From Ghiorsea sp. (GTDB lineage: Bacteria; Pseudomonadota; Zetaproteobacteria; Mariprofundales; Mariprofundaceae), in assembly GCA_021772875.1 (NCBI GenBank), contig JAJFLD010000196.1, positions 1 through 29,066 on the forward strand: a stretch of DNA of 29,066 nt, read 5' to 3'. Shown here one piece after another: positions 16,718-25,463 of this stretch. Below the pieces are notes generated by a model. The model saw only the letters and a program-made list of their open reading frames with translations, searched no databases and was not told the origin of the DNA. The translations under genes were made by a program, and so were the position numbers. How positions within the stretch are numbered: the first letter of the stretch is position 1; each line of letters begins with the position of its first letter.

Positions 16718-18544
16718 TTATTCTATATCTTCAAAAAACCAACGCATGTCACCCAAATCATGGGCAATAGGGGCATGGGGTAGGTTGCGAACCACTTCCT
16801 TGCCATAACGTTTTGTATGCAAGCGAGAATCCAAAATGGCAATGCCGCCACGATCTGATGTTGAACGAATCAAACGACCCACGCCTTGCCTCAGCACGGC
16901 TATAGCTTCAGGAAGCTGGATATCCATAAAACCATTGCCACCGAGAGCCTCACAATGTTTGGTGCGCTCTTTTAATAAAACATCGGTGGGTGGTGCAAAG
17001 GGAATTTTATCAATAATGACCAGCGATAATGTTTCTCCTGGTACATCAACACCTTCCCAAAAGCTGCGCGTGCCACATAAGATGGAATGTTTATCCTTGC
17101 GAAAAGACTCAAGAATTGCATCGCGACTGCCGCTTTCACCTTGAATCAATACCTGCCAAGGTAAAGCGCGTTGTAGAGGTATGGCATAGGTGCGCAAGGC
17201 ATAATGTGAGGTGAATAAAACAAAAGCGCGGCCACGCGAAGTGCGCAATAAAGACTCAATTTCATTTTGCATCACTTCTTGATATTTGGCATCTCTCGGT
17301 TCGGGAATGTGTTTGGGTAAGTAGAGCATGGCTTGCTCTTGGTAGTTGAATGGGGATGGGTGAAAGCTTTCTTGTGCTACCTCAGCGCTTAAACCCAAAC
17401 GCTGGCGAGCATAATCAAATTTATCAGAAACCCTTAAGGTTGCTGAAAGCAAAACAAAAGAAGCTTCGCGTTCCCACAAGTGATGTGCTAATACAGGGCC
17501 AGTTTCAATGGGTGCGGAGATGTATTGCTTGCGCTCACCATCGCCTTCGTACCAAACCACAAAACCATCTTGAGGGGTTAGGATTTGCTGCATTTCTTCC
17601 ATGATGATGGTTGCGCGTTCGCTGAGTTTGAGCATGTCATCATGGCGTTCTTCGCGCGAAATGGCGATATCTAATAAGGCTTCCCAGCTTGTTTTGATAT
17701 CCTTTAAATCTTTATCGGCCCACTGGCTTACCACTTCTGCACCATGGGTGCGAACTTGTTCCTTCAAATCGGCTTCATCACCGAATGTTTCTAAAATGGC
17801 TTGCATATCATTGAGCCAATAAATCAAACGACTGCGTGATAATTGTATGCCAAATTGCCGACTGGCTAAATCAGGTAAACTGTGTGCTTCATCGAGAATG
17901 TAAGTATCGAAAATAGGCAAAACTTCACCGAAATCACCTGATTTTAAAGAGGCATCGGCAAGCAATAAACTATGATTAGCGACAACAATATCGGCACTTT
18001 GTGCCTTTTGGCGCGCTTTCATCAGCGGGCATTGTTTATAATCTTCACACTTGCTGCCTGTGCATTGATCGGCTGTGGCAGTGACAAGTTGACCAATGCC
18101 TTTCTCAAACACATCAAAGGCAAGAGCAGATAAATCGCCATCGTTGGTATCTTCTGCCCATTTTGCAACTTTGAGCAAGTTCTTCTTAGCCCAAATTTCT
18201 TGCTGATTGCTTGCAAGGTGGGTGTTTAGGCGTTGTGGACAATAATAATTACTGCGTCCTTTGAGTAAGGCAATTTTCCTGCGCACACCAAGTGCTTTTT
18301 GTACGGCGGGAATATCACGAAACATCAGTTGATCTTGTAGTGCTTTGGTATGTGTGGAAATTAAAACTTTGTCTGAGGTGCGCAATGCTGGGATAAGGTA
18401 GGCCAGCGTTTTCCCCGTCCCTGTTTCGGCCTCGGCAAGAAGAATGGTTTTTTGCGTGATGGTGTTGGCAATTTCTTCGGCCAACACCACTTGTTCTTGG
18501 CGATAAATATAACCTTCTAACCCCAGAGCCAGTGGGGATGCCAC
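16718..18544 (-). CDS. DinG/YoaA-family ATP-dependent DNA helicase with Fe-S cluster
   Basis: This is an XPD-like superfamily 2 helicase that unwinds DNA 5' to 3', probably in repair. With the GTG start at 18544 it has 608 residues. It shows Walker A AEAETGTGKT (37-46), motif II LDEAH (217-221), motif VI QGVGRLIRS near the end, and four cysteines (102, 161, 166, 172) placed as in XPD-type 4Fe-4S clusters. The GTG has no ribosome-binding site. The frame stays open for 15 more codons to an ATT at 18589, which has AAGGG at six bases, so the protein may begin there (see finding). It follows purC on the same strand and is probably its operon partner. Confidence 0.92.
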   Translation of the reverse strand: MASPLALGLEGYIYRQEQVVLAEEIANTITQKTILLAEAETGTGKTLAYLIPALRTSDKVLISTHTKALQDQLMFRDIPAVQKALGVRRKIALLKGRSNYYCPQRLNTHLASNQQEIWAKKNLLKVAKWAEDTNDGDLSALAFDVFEKGIGQLVTATADQCTGSKCEDYKQCPLMKARQKAQSADIVVANHSLLLADASLKSGDFGEVLPIFDTYILDEAHSLPDLASRQFGIQLSRSRLIYWLNDMQAILETFGDEADLKEQVRTHGAEVVSQWADKDLKDIKTSWEALLDIAISREERHDDMLKLSERATIIMEEMQQILTPQDGFVVWYEGDGERKQYISAPIETGPVLAHHLWEREASFVLLSATLRVSDKFDYARQRLGLSAEVAQESFHPSPFNYQEQAMLYLPKHIPEPRDAKYQEVMQNEIESLLRTSRGRAFVLFTSHYALRTYAIPLQRALPWQVLIQGESGSRDAILESFRKDKHSILCGTRSFWEGVDVPGETLSLVIIDKIPFAPPTDVLLKERTKHCEALGGNGFMDIQLPEAIAVLRQGVGRLIRSTSDRGGIAILDSRLHTKRYGKEVVRNLPHAPIAHDLGDMRWFFEDIE

Positions 18545-18618
18545 GGCAAAATCGGCTTTGACTTGTTCGCTAAATTTTGGTGTGGAAATAATAATCCCTT
18601 ATATGCTTTTGTGGTGTG

Positions 18619-19512
18619 TTATTGGGTTAAACGTGTCAAAACTTCACGGTATTTATCGGCTGTTTTTTGCATGATTTCTTGAGGAACTTCTGGACCAGGA
18701 GCAGTTTTATCCCAGTCTAAAGTTTCCAACCAATCACGAATAATTTGTTTATCAAAGCTTGGTGGGCTTATGCCAGTTTGGTATGTTTCAACATCCCAAA
18801 AACGTGAAGAATCAGGTGTTAAAGATTCATCAATTTGCACCAGTTTGCCTGCATCATCCAAGCCGAATTCAAATTTTGTATCAGCAATGATGATGCCACG
18901 CTCTAAGGCATAAGCTGCGGCTTCTTTATACAATTGCAGGCTGACATCACGAACTTGAGATGCTAAATCAACACCAATGATTTCACACATGCGTTCAAAA
19001 TTTATGTTTTCGTCATGTGCGCCGATGTCAGCTTTGGTAGAAGGTGTGAAAATGGGCTCTGGCAATTGATCAGCAAGCTTCAAACCTTCTGGCAAGCTGA
19101 TGCCACAAACCGAAGCACTTTTTTGATATTCATTCCAACCCGAGCCAATTAAATAACCGCGCACGATAGCTTCAATAGGCAAAGGTTTGAGGCGTTTGAC
19201 CACAATAGCGCGGCTGCGAACCCGTTCACGTTCATCTTGATCAAGCGTCACTTCGTCCAAGCTCAAGGTGGAAGTTTGGCTCGGAATAATGTGAGCCATG
19301 CGTTTGAACCAAAAGTCTGAAACCTGATTAAGAATTTCGCCTTTGCCTGGTACGGGTGAGGGTAAGATGACGTCAAAAGCAGAGAGTCTATCTGTGGTAA
19401 CAATCAATAAATGACTATCATCAATTTCATACATATCACGTACTTTGCCACTATGTAATAATTTTAGACTACTAAGGTTTGCTTTTAACATGGTCTTCGG
19501 ACTAGGGTGCAT
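18619..19512 (-). CDS. purC: Phosphoribosylaminoimidazole-succinocarboxamide synthase
   Basis: PurC joins CAIR and aspartate with ATP to give SAICAR in purine synthesis. The 297-residue length is that of the longer (yeast-like) form, not the ~237-residue E. coli form. Visible motifs are HSGKVRDMYEI (21-31), TTDRLSAFDVILPSPVPGKG, IVRGYLIGSGWNEY, IIADTKFEFGLD and DESLTPDSSRFW. AGAGGT lies six bases before ATG 19512. The DinG-family gene follows on the same strand. The upstream gap is divergent with the small secreted protein gene. Confidence 0.96.
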   Translation of the reverse strand: MHPSPKTMLKANLSSLKLLHSGKVRDMYEIDDSHLLIVTTDRLSAFDVILPSPVPGKGEILNQVSDFWFKRMAHIIPSQTSTLSLDEVTLDQDERERVRSRAIVVKRLKPLPIEAIVRGYLIGSGWNEYQKSASVCGISLPEGLKLADQLPEPIFTPSTKADIGAHDENINFERMCEIIGVDLASQVRDVSLQLYKEAAAYALERGIIIADTKFEFGLDDAGKLVQIDESLTPDSSRFWDVETYQTGISPPSFDKQIIRDWLETLDWDKTAPGPEVPQEIMQKTADKYREVLTRLTQ

Positions 19513-19609
19513 CGAATTACCTCTATCGTGGATTTAAGCGAAACGTGACAGAATGAGGGATGGCCGACAAGCATAAGCTGTTTTGAAAACATGTAACATA
19601 TAAAAAATA

Positions 19610-19638
19610 TTGAACTTCTAGCTAAAAAAAGTTACTAT
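19610..19638 (+). promoter_or_regulatory. Probable sigma-70 type promoter of the small secreted protein
   Basis: TTGAAC (19610-19615) and TACTAT (19633-19638) are separated by exactly 17 bases and embedded in very AT-rich DNA. They lie about 100 bp upstream of the GTG start at 19740, leaving a leader of about 95 bases. Boxes are assigned by eye against TTGACA/TATAAT. Confidence 0.5.
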
Positions 19639-19739
19639 TATTTTTTATATATTATTTTTTCTTAATGTAAGGGCTTGAATCGTATGAGTCTCTTTAAGGT
19701 TATTTCGTGGTAAGTGTTGATATTGCAAAGGAGTGTTCA

Positions 19740-20021
19740 GTGAAAAAAATAGCTTTGGTTTCAGGCATGTTATTACTTGGATCGTTTCATATTTCTCATG
19801 TGGAAGCTTTGGTCCCTCAAGCTTTTGCGGCTGAAGGTAATATGGCGCAGGTTCAACTTATCCTGAAAAAGCTGCGTAGTTCTATGGGTAATATGAAAGA
19901 TTTTGACGAATTGGAAGCAGCAGGCATGGATAAGGCAGATGTGGATCGTTTGCGCAATGCTATGAAAGGTAAAATTAAACAAATGACTACAGATGCGGTT
20001 GATTTGATTCGCGTATTATAA
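19740..20021 (+). CDS. Small secreted protein of unknown function
   Basis: I start this at GTG 19740, because AAGGAG lies six bases upstream and the next codons give a classical signal peptide. An in-frame GTG 11 codons upstream at 19707 has neither. The 93-residue precursor begins with two lysines and a hydrophobic core, with a probable cleavage site AFA|AEG after residue 30. The mature ~63 residues are polar and predicted helical (for example QVQLILKKLRSSM, then DKADVDRLRNAMKGKIKQM), with no cysteine and no known motif. It has its own promoter and intrinsic terminator, so it is probably transcribed alone. I do not recognise the family; a periplasmic helical protein is the only safe statement. 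Confidence 0.75.
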   Translation: MKKIALVSGMLLLGSFHISHVEALVPQAFAAEGNMAQVQLILKKLRSSMGNMKDFDELEAAGMDKADVDRLRNAMKGKIKQMTTDAVDLIRVL

Positions 20022-20044
20022 ACCAATAGTTTTGGAAAAATTTG

Positions 20045-20074
20045 AAAAAGAGTGCTTACGGCGCTCTTTTTTTT
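20045..20074 (+). terminator. Intrinsic terminator of the small secreted protein gene
   Basis: GAGTGC (about 20050-20055) pairs with GCGCTC (20061-20066), with one G-U wobble and a TTACG loop. Flanking A-run and T-run (20067-20074) extend the stem. The stem starts 24 bases after the stop codon, a textbook rho-independent terminator. Confidence 0.85.
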
Positions 20075-20145
20075 GCAGTGAAGAAATTGACTTCAATAGT
20101 GTGTAAATTTTCGTTAGGGTGCGCAATAAGTTGAAATTAAGGTTG

Positions 20146-20176
20146 TTAGGCAGGCATTGTTTCTGCCTAATTTTTT
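20146..20176 (+). terminator. Terminator-like hairpin in the carB leader
   Basis: TTAGGCAG (20146-20153) and CTGCCTAA (20163-20170) are exact reverse complements around a 9-base loop and are followed directly by six T (20171-20176). It is a second intrinsic terminator 37 bases before the carB ATG. It may be a back-up for the small gene or an attenuator of carB. I found no clear antiterminator pairing partner nor a promoter between the two hairpins. Confidence 0.75.
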
Positions 20177-20213
20177 GCTTATGCGCAAACTAAATATTCG
20201 AGGTTAGACCAGC

Positions 20214-23200
20214 ATGCCACGTCGCAATGATATTCAAACGATTATGATTTTAGGGGCAGGGCCAATTGTGATTGGTCAAGCTTGCGAGTTTGATTATTCG
20301 GGTGTTCAAGCGTGTAAAGCGCTGAAAGAAGAAGGGTTTAGAGTGGTGTTGGTGAATTCAAACCCAGCCACTATCATGACAGACCCTGAGTTTGCCGATG
20401 CCACATACATTGAACCCGTCACTTGGGAAGTGGTTGCAAAAATTATTGAAAAAGAACGCCCTGATGCGATTTTGCCAACCATGGGTGGTCAAACAGCACT
20501 GAACTGCGCTTTATCACTCAATAAACACGGTATTTTAGATAAGTTTAATGTGCAGTTGATTGGTGCACAACCTGATGCCATTGATAAAGCAGAAGATAGA
20601 GAGCGTTTCAAACGCGCTATGGATGCTATTGGTTTGGAGATGGCACGCGGTGGTTTTGCTCACACCATGCAAGAAGCGCGCGATTTGGCTGATGAGCTTG
20701 GTTATCCTATTATTATTCGCCCATCATTCACTTTGGGTGGCTCAGGTGGCGGCATTGCATACAATCCTGAAGAATTTGAATACATTGCCAATTCAGGGCT
20801 AGAAGCCTCACCCACCGATGAGATTTTGGTGGAAGAATCTATCATTGGTTGGAAAGAATACGAAATGGAAGTGATGCGTGATCATGCTGACAACTGCGTG
20901 ATTATTTGCTCGATTGAAAACTTTGATGCCATGGGTGTGCATACAGGTGATTCCATTACTGTTGCACCTGCGCAAACTTTAACCGATAAAGAATACCAAC
21001 GCATGCGTGATGCCTCGATTGCAATTTTGCGTGAAATTGGTGTGGAAACAGGTGGTTCTAACGTTCAGTTTGCCGTGAACCCAGAAGATGGCCGTTTGAT
21101 TGTGATTGAGATGAACCCGCGTGTTTCGCGCTCTTCTGCTTTGGCATCCAAGGCCACAGGTTTTCCGATTGCTAAAATCGCAGCGAAATTGGCAGTGGGT
21201 TATACGCTTGATGAAATTAAAAATGATATCACAGGTGAAACATTTGCTGCCTTTGAGCCAAGCATTGATTATGTTGTCACCAAGCTACCACGTTTTGCTT
21301 TTGAAAAATTCCCAGGTGCCGATGTTCGCCTGACTACGCAAATGAAATCTGTAGGTGAAGTGATGGCCATTGGTCGGACCTTTACCGAAAGCCTTGGCAA
21401 AGCAATGCGTGGCTTAGAAGTGGATTCGTGTGGTTTTGATAAAGTTGTGCCTGAAGATGTTGATGCTAAAATCTTCTTGCAGGAAAAATTAGCCGTGCCA
21501 GGTGCCGATAGATTGTGGTGGATGGGTGAAGCACTGCGCGCGGGTTGGTCAGAAGAGAAAGTTTTTGATGTGACCAAAGTAGACCCATGGTTTGTACGTG
21601 AGTTGGCCGTGGTGATTGAGCTTGAACAAGCCTTGGCAAAGCGAAATATTACTGATTTAACGGCTGCTGATTGGAAACAAGCCAAGCGTGAAGGTTTATC
21701 CGATCAACGTCTAGCTATGCTTTTAAATAGCAATGAACATATTGTGCGTCAAACACGTTTGGCTTTGGGTGTGAAAGCTGTGTTCAAACGTGTGGATACA
21801 TGTGCTGCCGAATTTGAAGCCAAAACACCGTATCTTTATTCCACCTTTGAAGAAGAATGTGAAGCATTGCCTACGGATAAGAAAAAAATCATGGTGTTAG
21901 GTGGTGGCCCCAACCGCATTGGTCAAGGCATTGAGTTTGATTATTGCTGTGTACATGCGGCCTTTGCTTTATCTGAAGATGGTTTTGAAACGATTATGGT
22001 CAATTGTAATCCTGAAACCGTATCTACAGATTATGATACCTCAGACCGATTGTATTTTGAGCCTTTAACATTTGAAGATGTGATGGCAATTGTAGAAGTT
22101 GAAAAACCTATGGGTGTGATTGTGCAATTTGGTGGGCAAACACCGCTGAAATTGGCTGAATCATTACAAGCAGCTGGTGTACCCATTATCGGCACAAGCC
22201 CAGATATGATTGATTTGGCTGAAGACAGGGAACGTTTCCAACAATTGTTGCATGAACTTAAACTATTGCAGCCTGAAAATGGCACAGCCCGCTCCACTGA
22301 AGAAGCCGTGGCCGTTGCCAATGAGATTGGTTATCCTGTTGTGGTTCGTCCTTCTTATGTGTTGGGTGGTCGTGCTATGCAAATTGTGCATGATGAAAAA
22401 GGTTTGTTGCGTTATATGACTGAAGCCGTGCAAGCTTCTCATGATCATCCTGTGTTGTTGGATAGATTCTTGAATCAAGCGATTGAGTTGGATGTGGATG
22501 CGCTTTGTGATGGCTCTCGTGTTGTCATTGGTGGCATCATGGAACACATTGAAGAAGCGGGTGTGCATTCAGGTGATTCGGCCTGTTGTTTGCCTCCGCA
22601 TTCGATTTCAGATGCCGTGATTGAAGAAGTAACACGCCAAACCAAAGCGTTGGGCATGGCCTTACATGTATCGGGTTTGATGAATATCCAGTTTGCTTTG
22701 CAGGGTGAAACACTCTACGTCTTGGAAGTCAATCCACGTGCTTCGCGCACTGTGCCGTTTGTTTCTAAAGCCACAGGTGTGCCACTAGCCAAAATGGCAG
22801 CGCGTATTATGTCGGGTCAGAGTTTGGATGATTTGGGCATATTTGAAGTGAAACAACCCACAACATTCAAAGCAGTAAAAGAAGCAGTGTTTCCATTTGT
22901 GAAGTTCCGCGGTGTTGATCCGCTATTAAGCCCAGAAATGAAATCAACAGGTGAAGTAATGGGCATAGCCGCTGATTTCCCTGCAGCTTTTGCCAAAGCA
23001 CAGTTGGGAGCAGGTTCTTGTTTACCCAAAAAAGGTACTGCTTTTATATCCGTACGTGAAGCGGATAAAGGCAGTGTTGTTGCCTTGGCAAAAACCTTGG
23101 TGGATGTTGGTTTTCAAGTGGTGGCCACTGAAGGAACAAGTGATGTGTTGATTGCCGCTGGTGTGCCAAACACAAAAGTTGCCAAAGTTACCGATGGTGT

Positions 23201-23438
23201 GCGCCCGCATATTGTAGATAAATTATTATCAGACGAAATCAATTTTATTGTAAACACAACTGAAGGTGAACGTTCGATTGCCGATTCAAAATCAATTCGC
23301 CAAGCTGCTTTAGATCGTGGCATTGTCCATTTTACAACCATGGCAGGCGGTTTGGCGGCAGCCCAAGCTATCGCCAGCGATGATGACGTGACGCAAGTGA
23401 AAAGTATTCAAGCTTATCATCAAGGAGAAGTATCATGA
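20214..23438 (+). CDS. carB: Carbamoyl-phosphate synthase large subunit
   Basis: CarB makes carbamoyl phosphate from bicarbonate, ATP and ammonia supplied by CarA, for pyrimidines and arginine. The 1074 residues match the usual length (E. coli 1073). The two homologous ATP-grasp halves are visible: the first starts with MILGAGPIVIGQACEFDYSG, the second (near 560) with VLGGGPNRIGQGIEFDYCCV. The C-terminal ~140 residues form the MGS-like allosteric domain, with AGVPNTKVAKVTDGVRPHIV. carA is not adjacent; upstream is the small secreted protein and a terminator-like hairpin. The stop overlaps the greA start (ATGATGG), so the two are coupled. GAGG lies ten bases before ATG 20214. Confidence 0.97.
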   Translation: MPRRNDIQTIMILGAGPIVIGQACEFDYSGVQACKALKEEGFRVVLVNSNPATIMTDPEFADATYIEPVTWEVVAKIIEKERPDAILPTMGGQTALNCALSLNKHGILDKFNVQLIGAQPDAIDKAEDRERFKRAMDAIGLEMARGGFAHTMQEARDLADELGYPIIIRPSFTLGGSGGGIAYNPEEFEYIANSGLEASPTDEILVEESIIGWKEYEMEVMRDHADNCVIICSIENFDAMGVHTGDSITVAPAQTLTDKEYQRMRDASIAILREIGVETGGSNVQFAVNPEDGRLIVIEMNPRVSRSSALASKATGFPIAKIAAKLAVGYTLDEIKNDITGETFAAFEPSIDYVVTKLPRFAFEKFPGADVRLTTQMKSVGEVMAIGRTFTESLGKAMRGLEVDSCGFDKVVPEDVDAKIFLQEKLAVPGADRLWWMGEALRAGWSEEKVFDVTKVDPWFVRELAVVIELEQALAKRNITDLTAADWKQAKREGLSDQRLAMLLNSNEHIVRQTRLALGVKAVFKRVDTCAAEFEAKTPYLYSTFEEECEALPTDKKKIMVLGGGPNRIGQGIEFDYCCVHAAFALSEDGFETIMVNCNPETVSTDYDTSDRLYFEPLTFEDVMAIVEVEKPMGVIVQFGGQTPLKLAESLQAAGVPIIGTSPDMIDLAEDRERFQQLLHELKLLQPENGTARSTEEAVAVANEIGYPVVVRPSYVLGGRAMQIVHDEKGLLRYMTEAVQASHDHPVLLDRFLNQAIELDVDALCDGSRVVIGGIMEHIEEAGVHSGDSACCLPPHSISDAVIEEVTRQTKALGMALHVSGLMNIQFALQGETLYVLEVNPRASRTVPFVSKATGVPLAKMAARIMSGQSLDDLGIFEVKQPTTFKAVKEAVFPFVKFRGVDPLLSPEMKSTGEVMGIAADFPAAFAKAQLGAGSCLPKKGTAFISVREADKGSVVALAKTLVDVGFQVVATEGTSDVLIAAGVPNTKVAKVTDGVRPHIVDKLLSDEINFIVNTTEGERSIADSKSIRQAALDRGIVHFTTMAGGLAAAQAIASDDDVTQVKSIQAYHQGEVS

Positions 23439-23911
23439 TGGAACGTGTCCCTATGACCCAAGAAGGTGCAGATGCGATGCGCGAAGAATTGGCAACGATG
23501 AAAGGCGAAAAGCGCCATTACATTATTTCCGCAATTGAAGAAGCATTGGCACATGGTGATCTATCTGAGAATGCCGAATACCATGCAGCTAAAGAAGAAC
23601 AAGGTATGAATGAAGCGCGCATCAAATTGATGGAAGATAAATTGGCTCGTGCGCAAATTATAGATCCTAAAGCTATCAGCTCCGACAAAATTGTTTTTGG
23701 CGCCACAATCAACCTTGTTGATGTGGATACTGAAAAGAAAGTGGTATACAAAATCGTTGGCGAAGATGAAGCAAGCATAGAGAATGGCACCATTTCTATT
23801 ACTTCACCGATTGCCCGCGCTTTGATTGGCAAAGAAGCAGGTGATGTAGCAACAGTGCGGGCACCAAGTGGTGAGCGTGAGTATGAGATTGTTGATATTG
23901 CATACAAATAA
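23435..23911 (+). CDS. greA: Transcription elongation factor GreA
   Basis: GreA enters the secondary channel of RNA polymerase and makes it cleave backtracked RNA. The 158-residue protein has the N-terminal coiled coil (about 12-76) with the acidic tip GDLSENAEYHAAKEEQ (41-56; Asp42 and Glu45 match the catalytic pair of the family). The C-terminal FKBP-like domain ends with GDVATVRAPSGEREYEIVDI. Two adjacent ATGs occur; the first at 23435, seven bases from AAGGAG, is preferred and overlaps the carB stop. The next gene starts three bases after its stop. Confidence 0.97.
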   Translation: MMERVPMTQEGADAMREELATMKGEKRHYIISAIEEALAHGDLSENAEYHAAKEEQGMNEARIKLMEDKLARAQIIDPKAISSDKIVFGATINLVDVDTEKKVVYKIVGEDEASIENGTISITSPIARALIGKEAGDVATVRAPSGEREYEIVDIAYK

Positions 23912-23914
23912 GTC

Positions 23915-24394
23915 ATGAATAAGGTAAAACGAATTCATTTTGCAGGTTTAAAGCTTTGCTTGGCTTTGATGCTTGGCTTGTTGGTTGTGCCTGCTTACGT
24001 GGTTGCGCCGATGTTATTTTCAGGCCTTGAATCGGCACAAGCAGGCTTGCTTGCAGGCAAAATCTTTCATGTTTCAAATATTGCGATTTTAATATTGGCT
24101 GTGGCAGCTGCGGTGTTTAGTTATCGCATTGAGGTCAATAAAGCGACGTGGTATTTGTTGGCAGCAGTGGTCTTGATGGTGCTGATAAATGTGTTTGGTG
24201 TTTCGCATATGATGGCGATGATTAAAGCCGAAGCTGGTGATATTTCAGCATTAGAAGATAGCAATCCACTGCGTTGGGCTTTCGCCTTTTGGCATGGGTT
24301 GGGTAGTATTTTACAGCTTGTAAGTACACTGCTGATGGTTGTTTTGGTGATGAGAGGACAATGCCCAAGACCAAAAGAAGAGGCCACAGCTTAA
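23915..24394 (+). CDS. DUF4149-like four-helix membrane protein
   Basis: The 159-residue product has four predicted membrane segments (about 9-31, 51-69, 79-96, 121-146). Its first segment ends in PAYVVAPMLF, resembling the P-x-x-A-P-x-L-F pattern I recall for DUF4149/TMEM205-like proteins. No function is known. It begins three bases after the greA stop and ends one base before the AI-2E family gene, so it belongs to the carB-greA run. No strong ribosome-binding site is visible, suggesting translational coupling. Confidence 0.65.
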   Translation: MNKVKRIHFAGLKLCLALMLGLLVVPAYVVAPMLFSGLESAQAGLLAGKIFHVSNIAILILAVAAAVFSYRIEVNKATWYLLAAVVLMVLINVFGVSHMMAMIKAEAGDISALEDSNPLRWAFAFWHGLGSILQLVSTLLMVVLVMRGQCPRPKEEATA

Positions 24395-24395
24395 G

Positions 24396-25463
24396 ATGCG
24401 CCCCTTCTTCGATTGGTTCAACAAACACTTCGAAGATACAGAATTGATGAAGCTGTTGCTTTTTTTGCTTGCAGTTTTTGTGTTGTTAGCACTTGTTGGT
24501 GCCATACTTGCGCCAGCATTGGTCGCTATTGCGCTTGCTTATGTCTTAGAAGGTGTGGTGAGTTTGCTAACAGCCTGTAAGGTGCCGCGTATTTTTGCCA
24601 TTGCCATTGTTGGCATTGGTGCGATGTTGGCAATTTTATTTGGTTTGCTTGCTGTATTGCCTGTGTTGACTGAGCAAATCGGTAGATTAATTGCCCAAAT
24701 CCCACAATATGTGCAACTCTTGCGAGATACTTTGCATGAATTGCAAGCACGTTATCCCACGGGTGTGAATGCAGAATATTTGCAACAAGCTGTAGCCTCG
24801 GCGGCGGCAAAAATGCAGGAGTGGGGAGGCTTGCTTTTATCTGTTTCTTTATCTTCAATTTCAAACGTTATTGCCTTAGGCATTTATATGGTGCTGGTTC
24901 CAGTCTTGGTGTTTTTCTTGCTCAAAGATAAACAGCGCATTATTCATTGGTGCCAACAATTTTTACCTCAAGAGCGCAGCCTTCTGCAACGTGTGTGGCA
25001 GGAATTGGACATACAAATGGGCAATTATATCCGTGGGCGCTTCTGGGAATCATCTATGGTTGGTTTGGTGATGTGGATTGTTTTTTATGCCATGGGTCAT
25101 CAATATGCACTTTTGCTTGCCGTGTTGACTGGCATTTCTGTTTGGATTCCTTTTGTTGGTGCGGCGGTGGTGACCATTCCTGTAGTATTGCTTTCCTATT
25201 TCCAATGGGGTTGGACAGATATGAGTATGTATAGTTTACTCGCCTATGCCATTATCCAATTGATTGATGCCAATATTGTGATTCCATGGTTATTCTCAGA
25301 AATTGTAAACTTGCATCCCATTGCCATTATTGTTGCAGTGCTGGTATTTGGTAGTTTCTGGGGCATTTTGGGCGTGTTTTTTGCCATTCCTTTGGCGGCC
25401 TTAGTGCAAAGTGTATTGGTGATTATTGCTGAACGCGCAACCAGCCAAGAAGGCAAGGCCTAA
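24396..25463 (+). CDS. AI-2E (PerM/TqsA) family transporter
   Basis: The 355-residue inner-membrane protein shows the AI-2E family plan: two to three N-terminal hydrophobic helices (about 16-90), a helical amphipathic region (about 95-150), then four or more membrane helices. VFFLLKDKQRI (about 170-180) is typical, and the family features GVWIPFVGA-like ISVWIPFVGAA (about 248-258) and HPIAIIVAVLVFGSFWGILG (about 308-327) are present. The name comes from TqsA; most members have unknown substrates. It starts two bases after the previous stop. Its TAA overlaps the orn stop on the other strand. Confidence 0.88.
   Translation: MRPFFDWFNKHFEDTELMKLLLFLLAVFVLLALVGAILAPALVAIALAYVLEGVVSLLTACKVPRIFAIAIVGIGAMLAILFGLLAVLPVLTEQIGRLIAQIPQYVQLLRDTLHELQARYPTGVNAEYLQQAVASAAAKMQEWGGLLLSVSLSSISNVIALGIYMVLVPVLVFFLLKDKQRIIHWCQQFLPQERSLLQRVWQELDIQMGNYIRGRFWESSMVGLVMWIVFYAMGHQYALLLAVLTGISVWIPFVGAAVVTIPVVLLSYFQWGWTDMSMYSLLAYAIIQLIDANIVIPWLFSEIVNLHPIAIIVAVLVFGSFWGILGVFFAIPLAALVQSVLVIIAERATSQEGKA

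Noticed and set aside
21269..21685. Minus-strand ORF of 138 codons inside carB
   Set aside because: It is antisense to carB; its length follows from carB codon bias.
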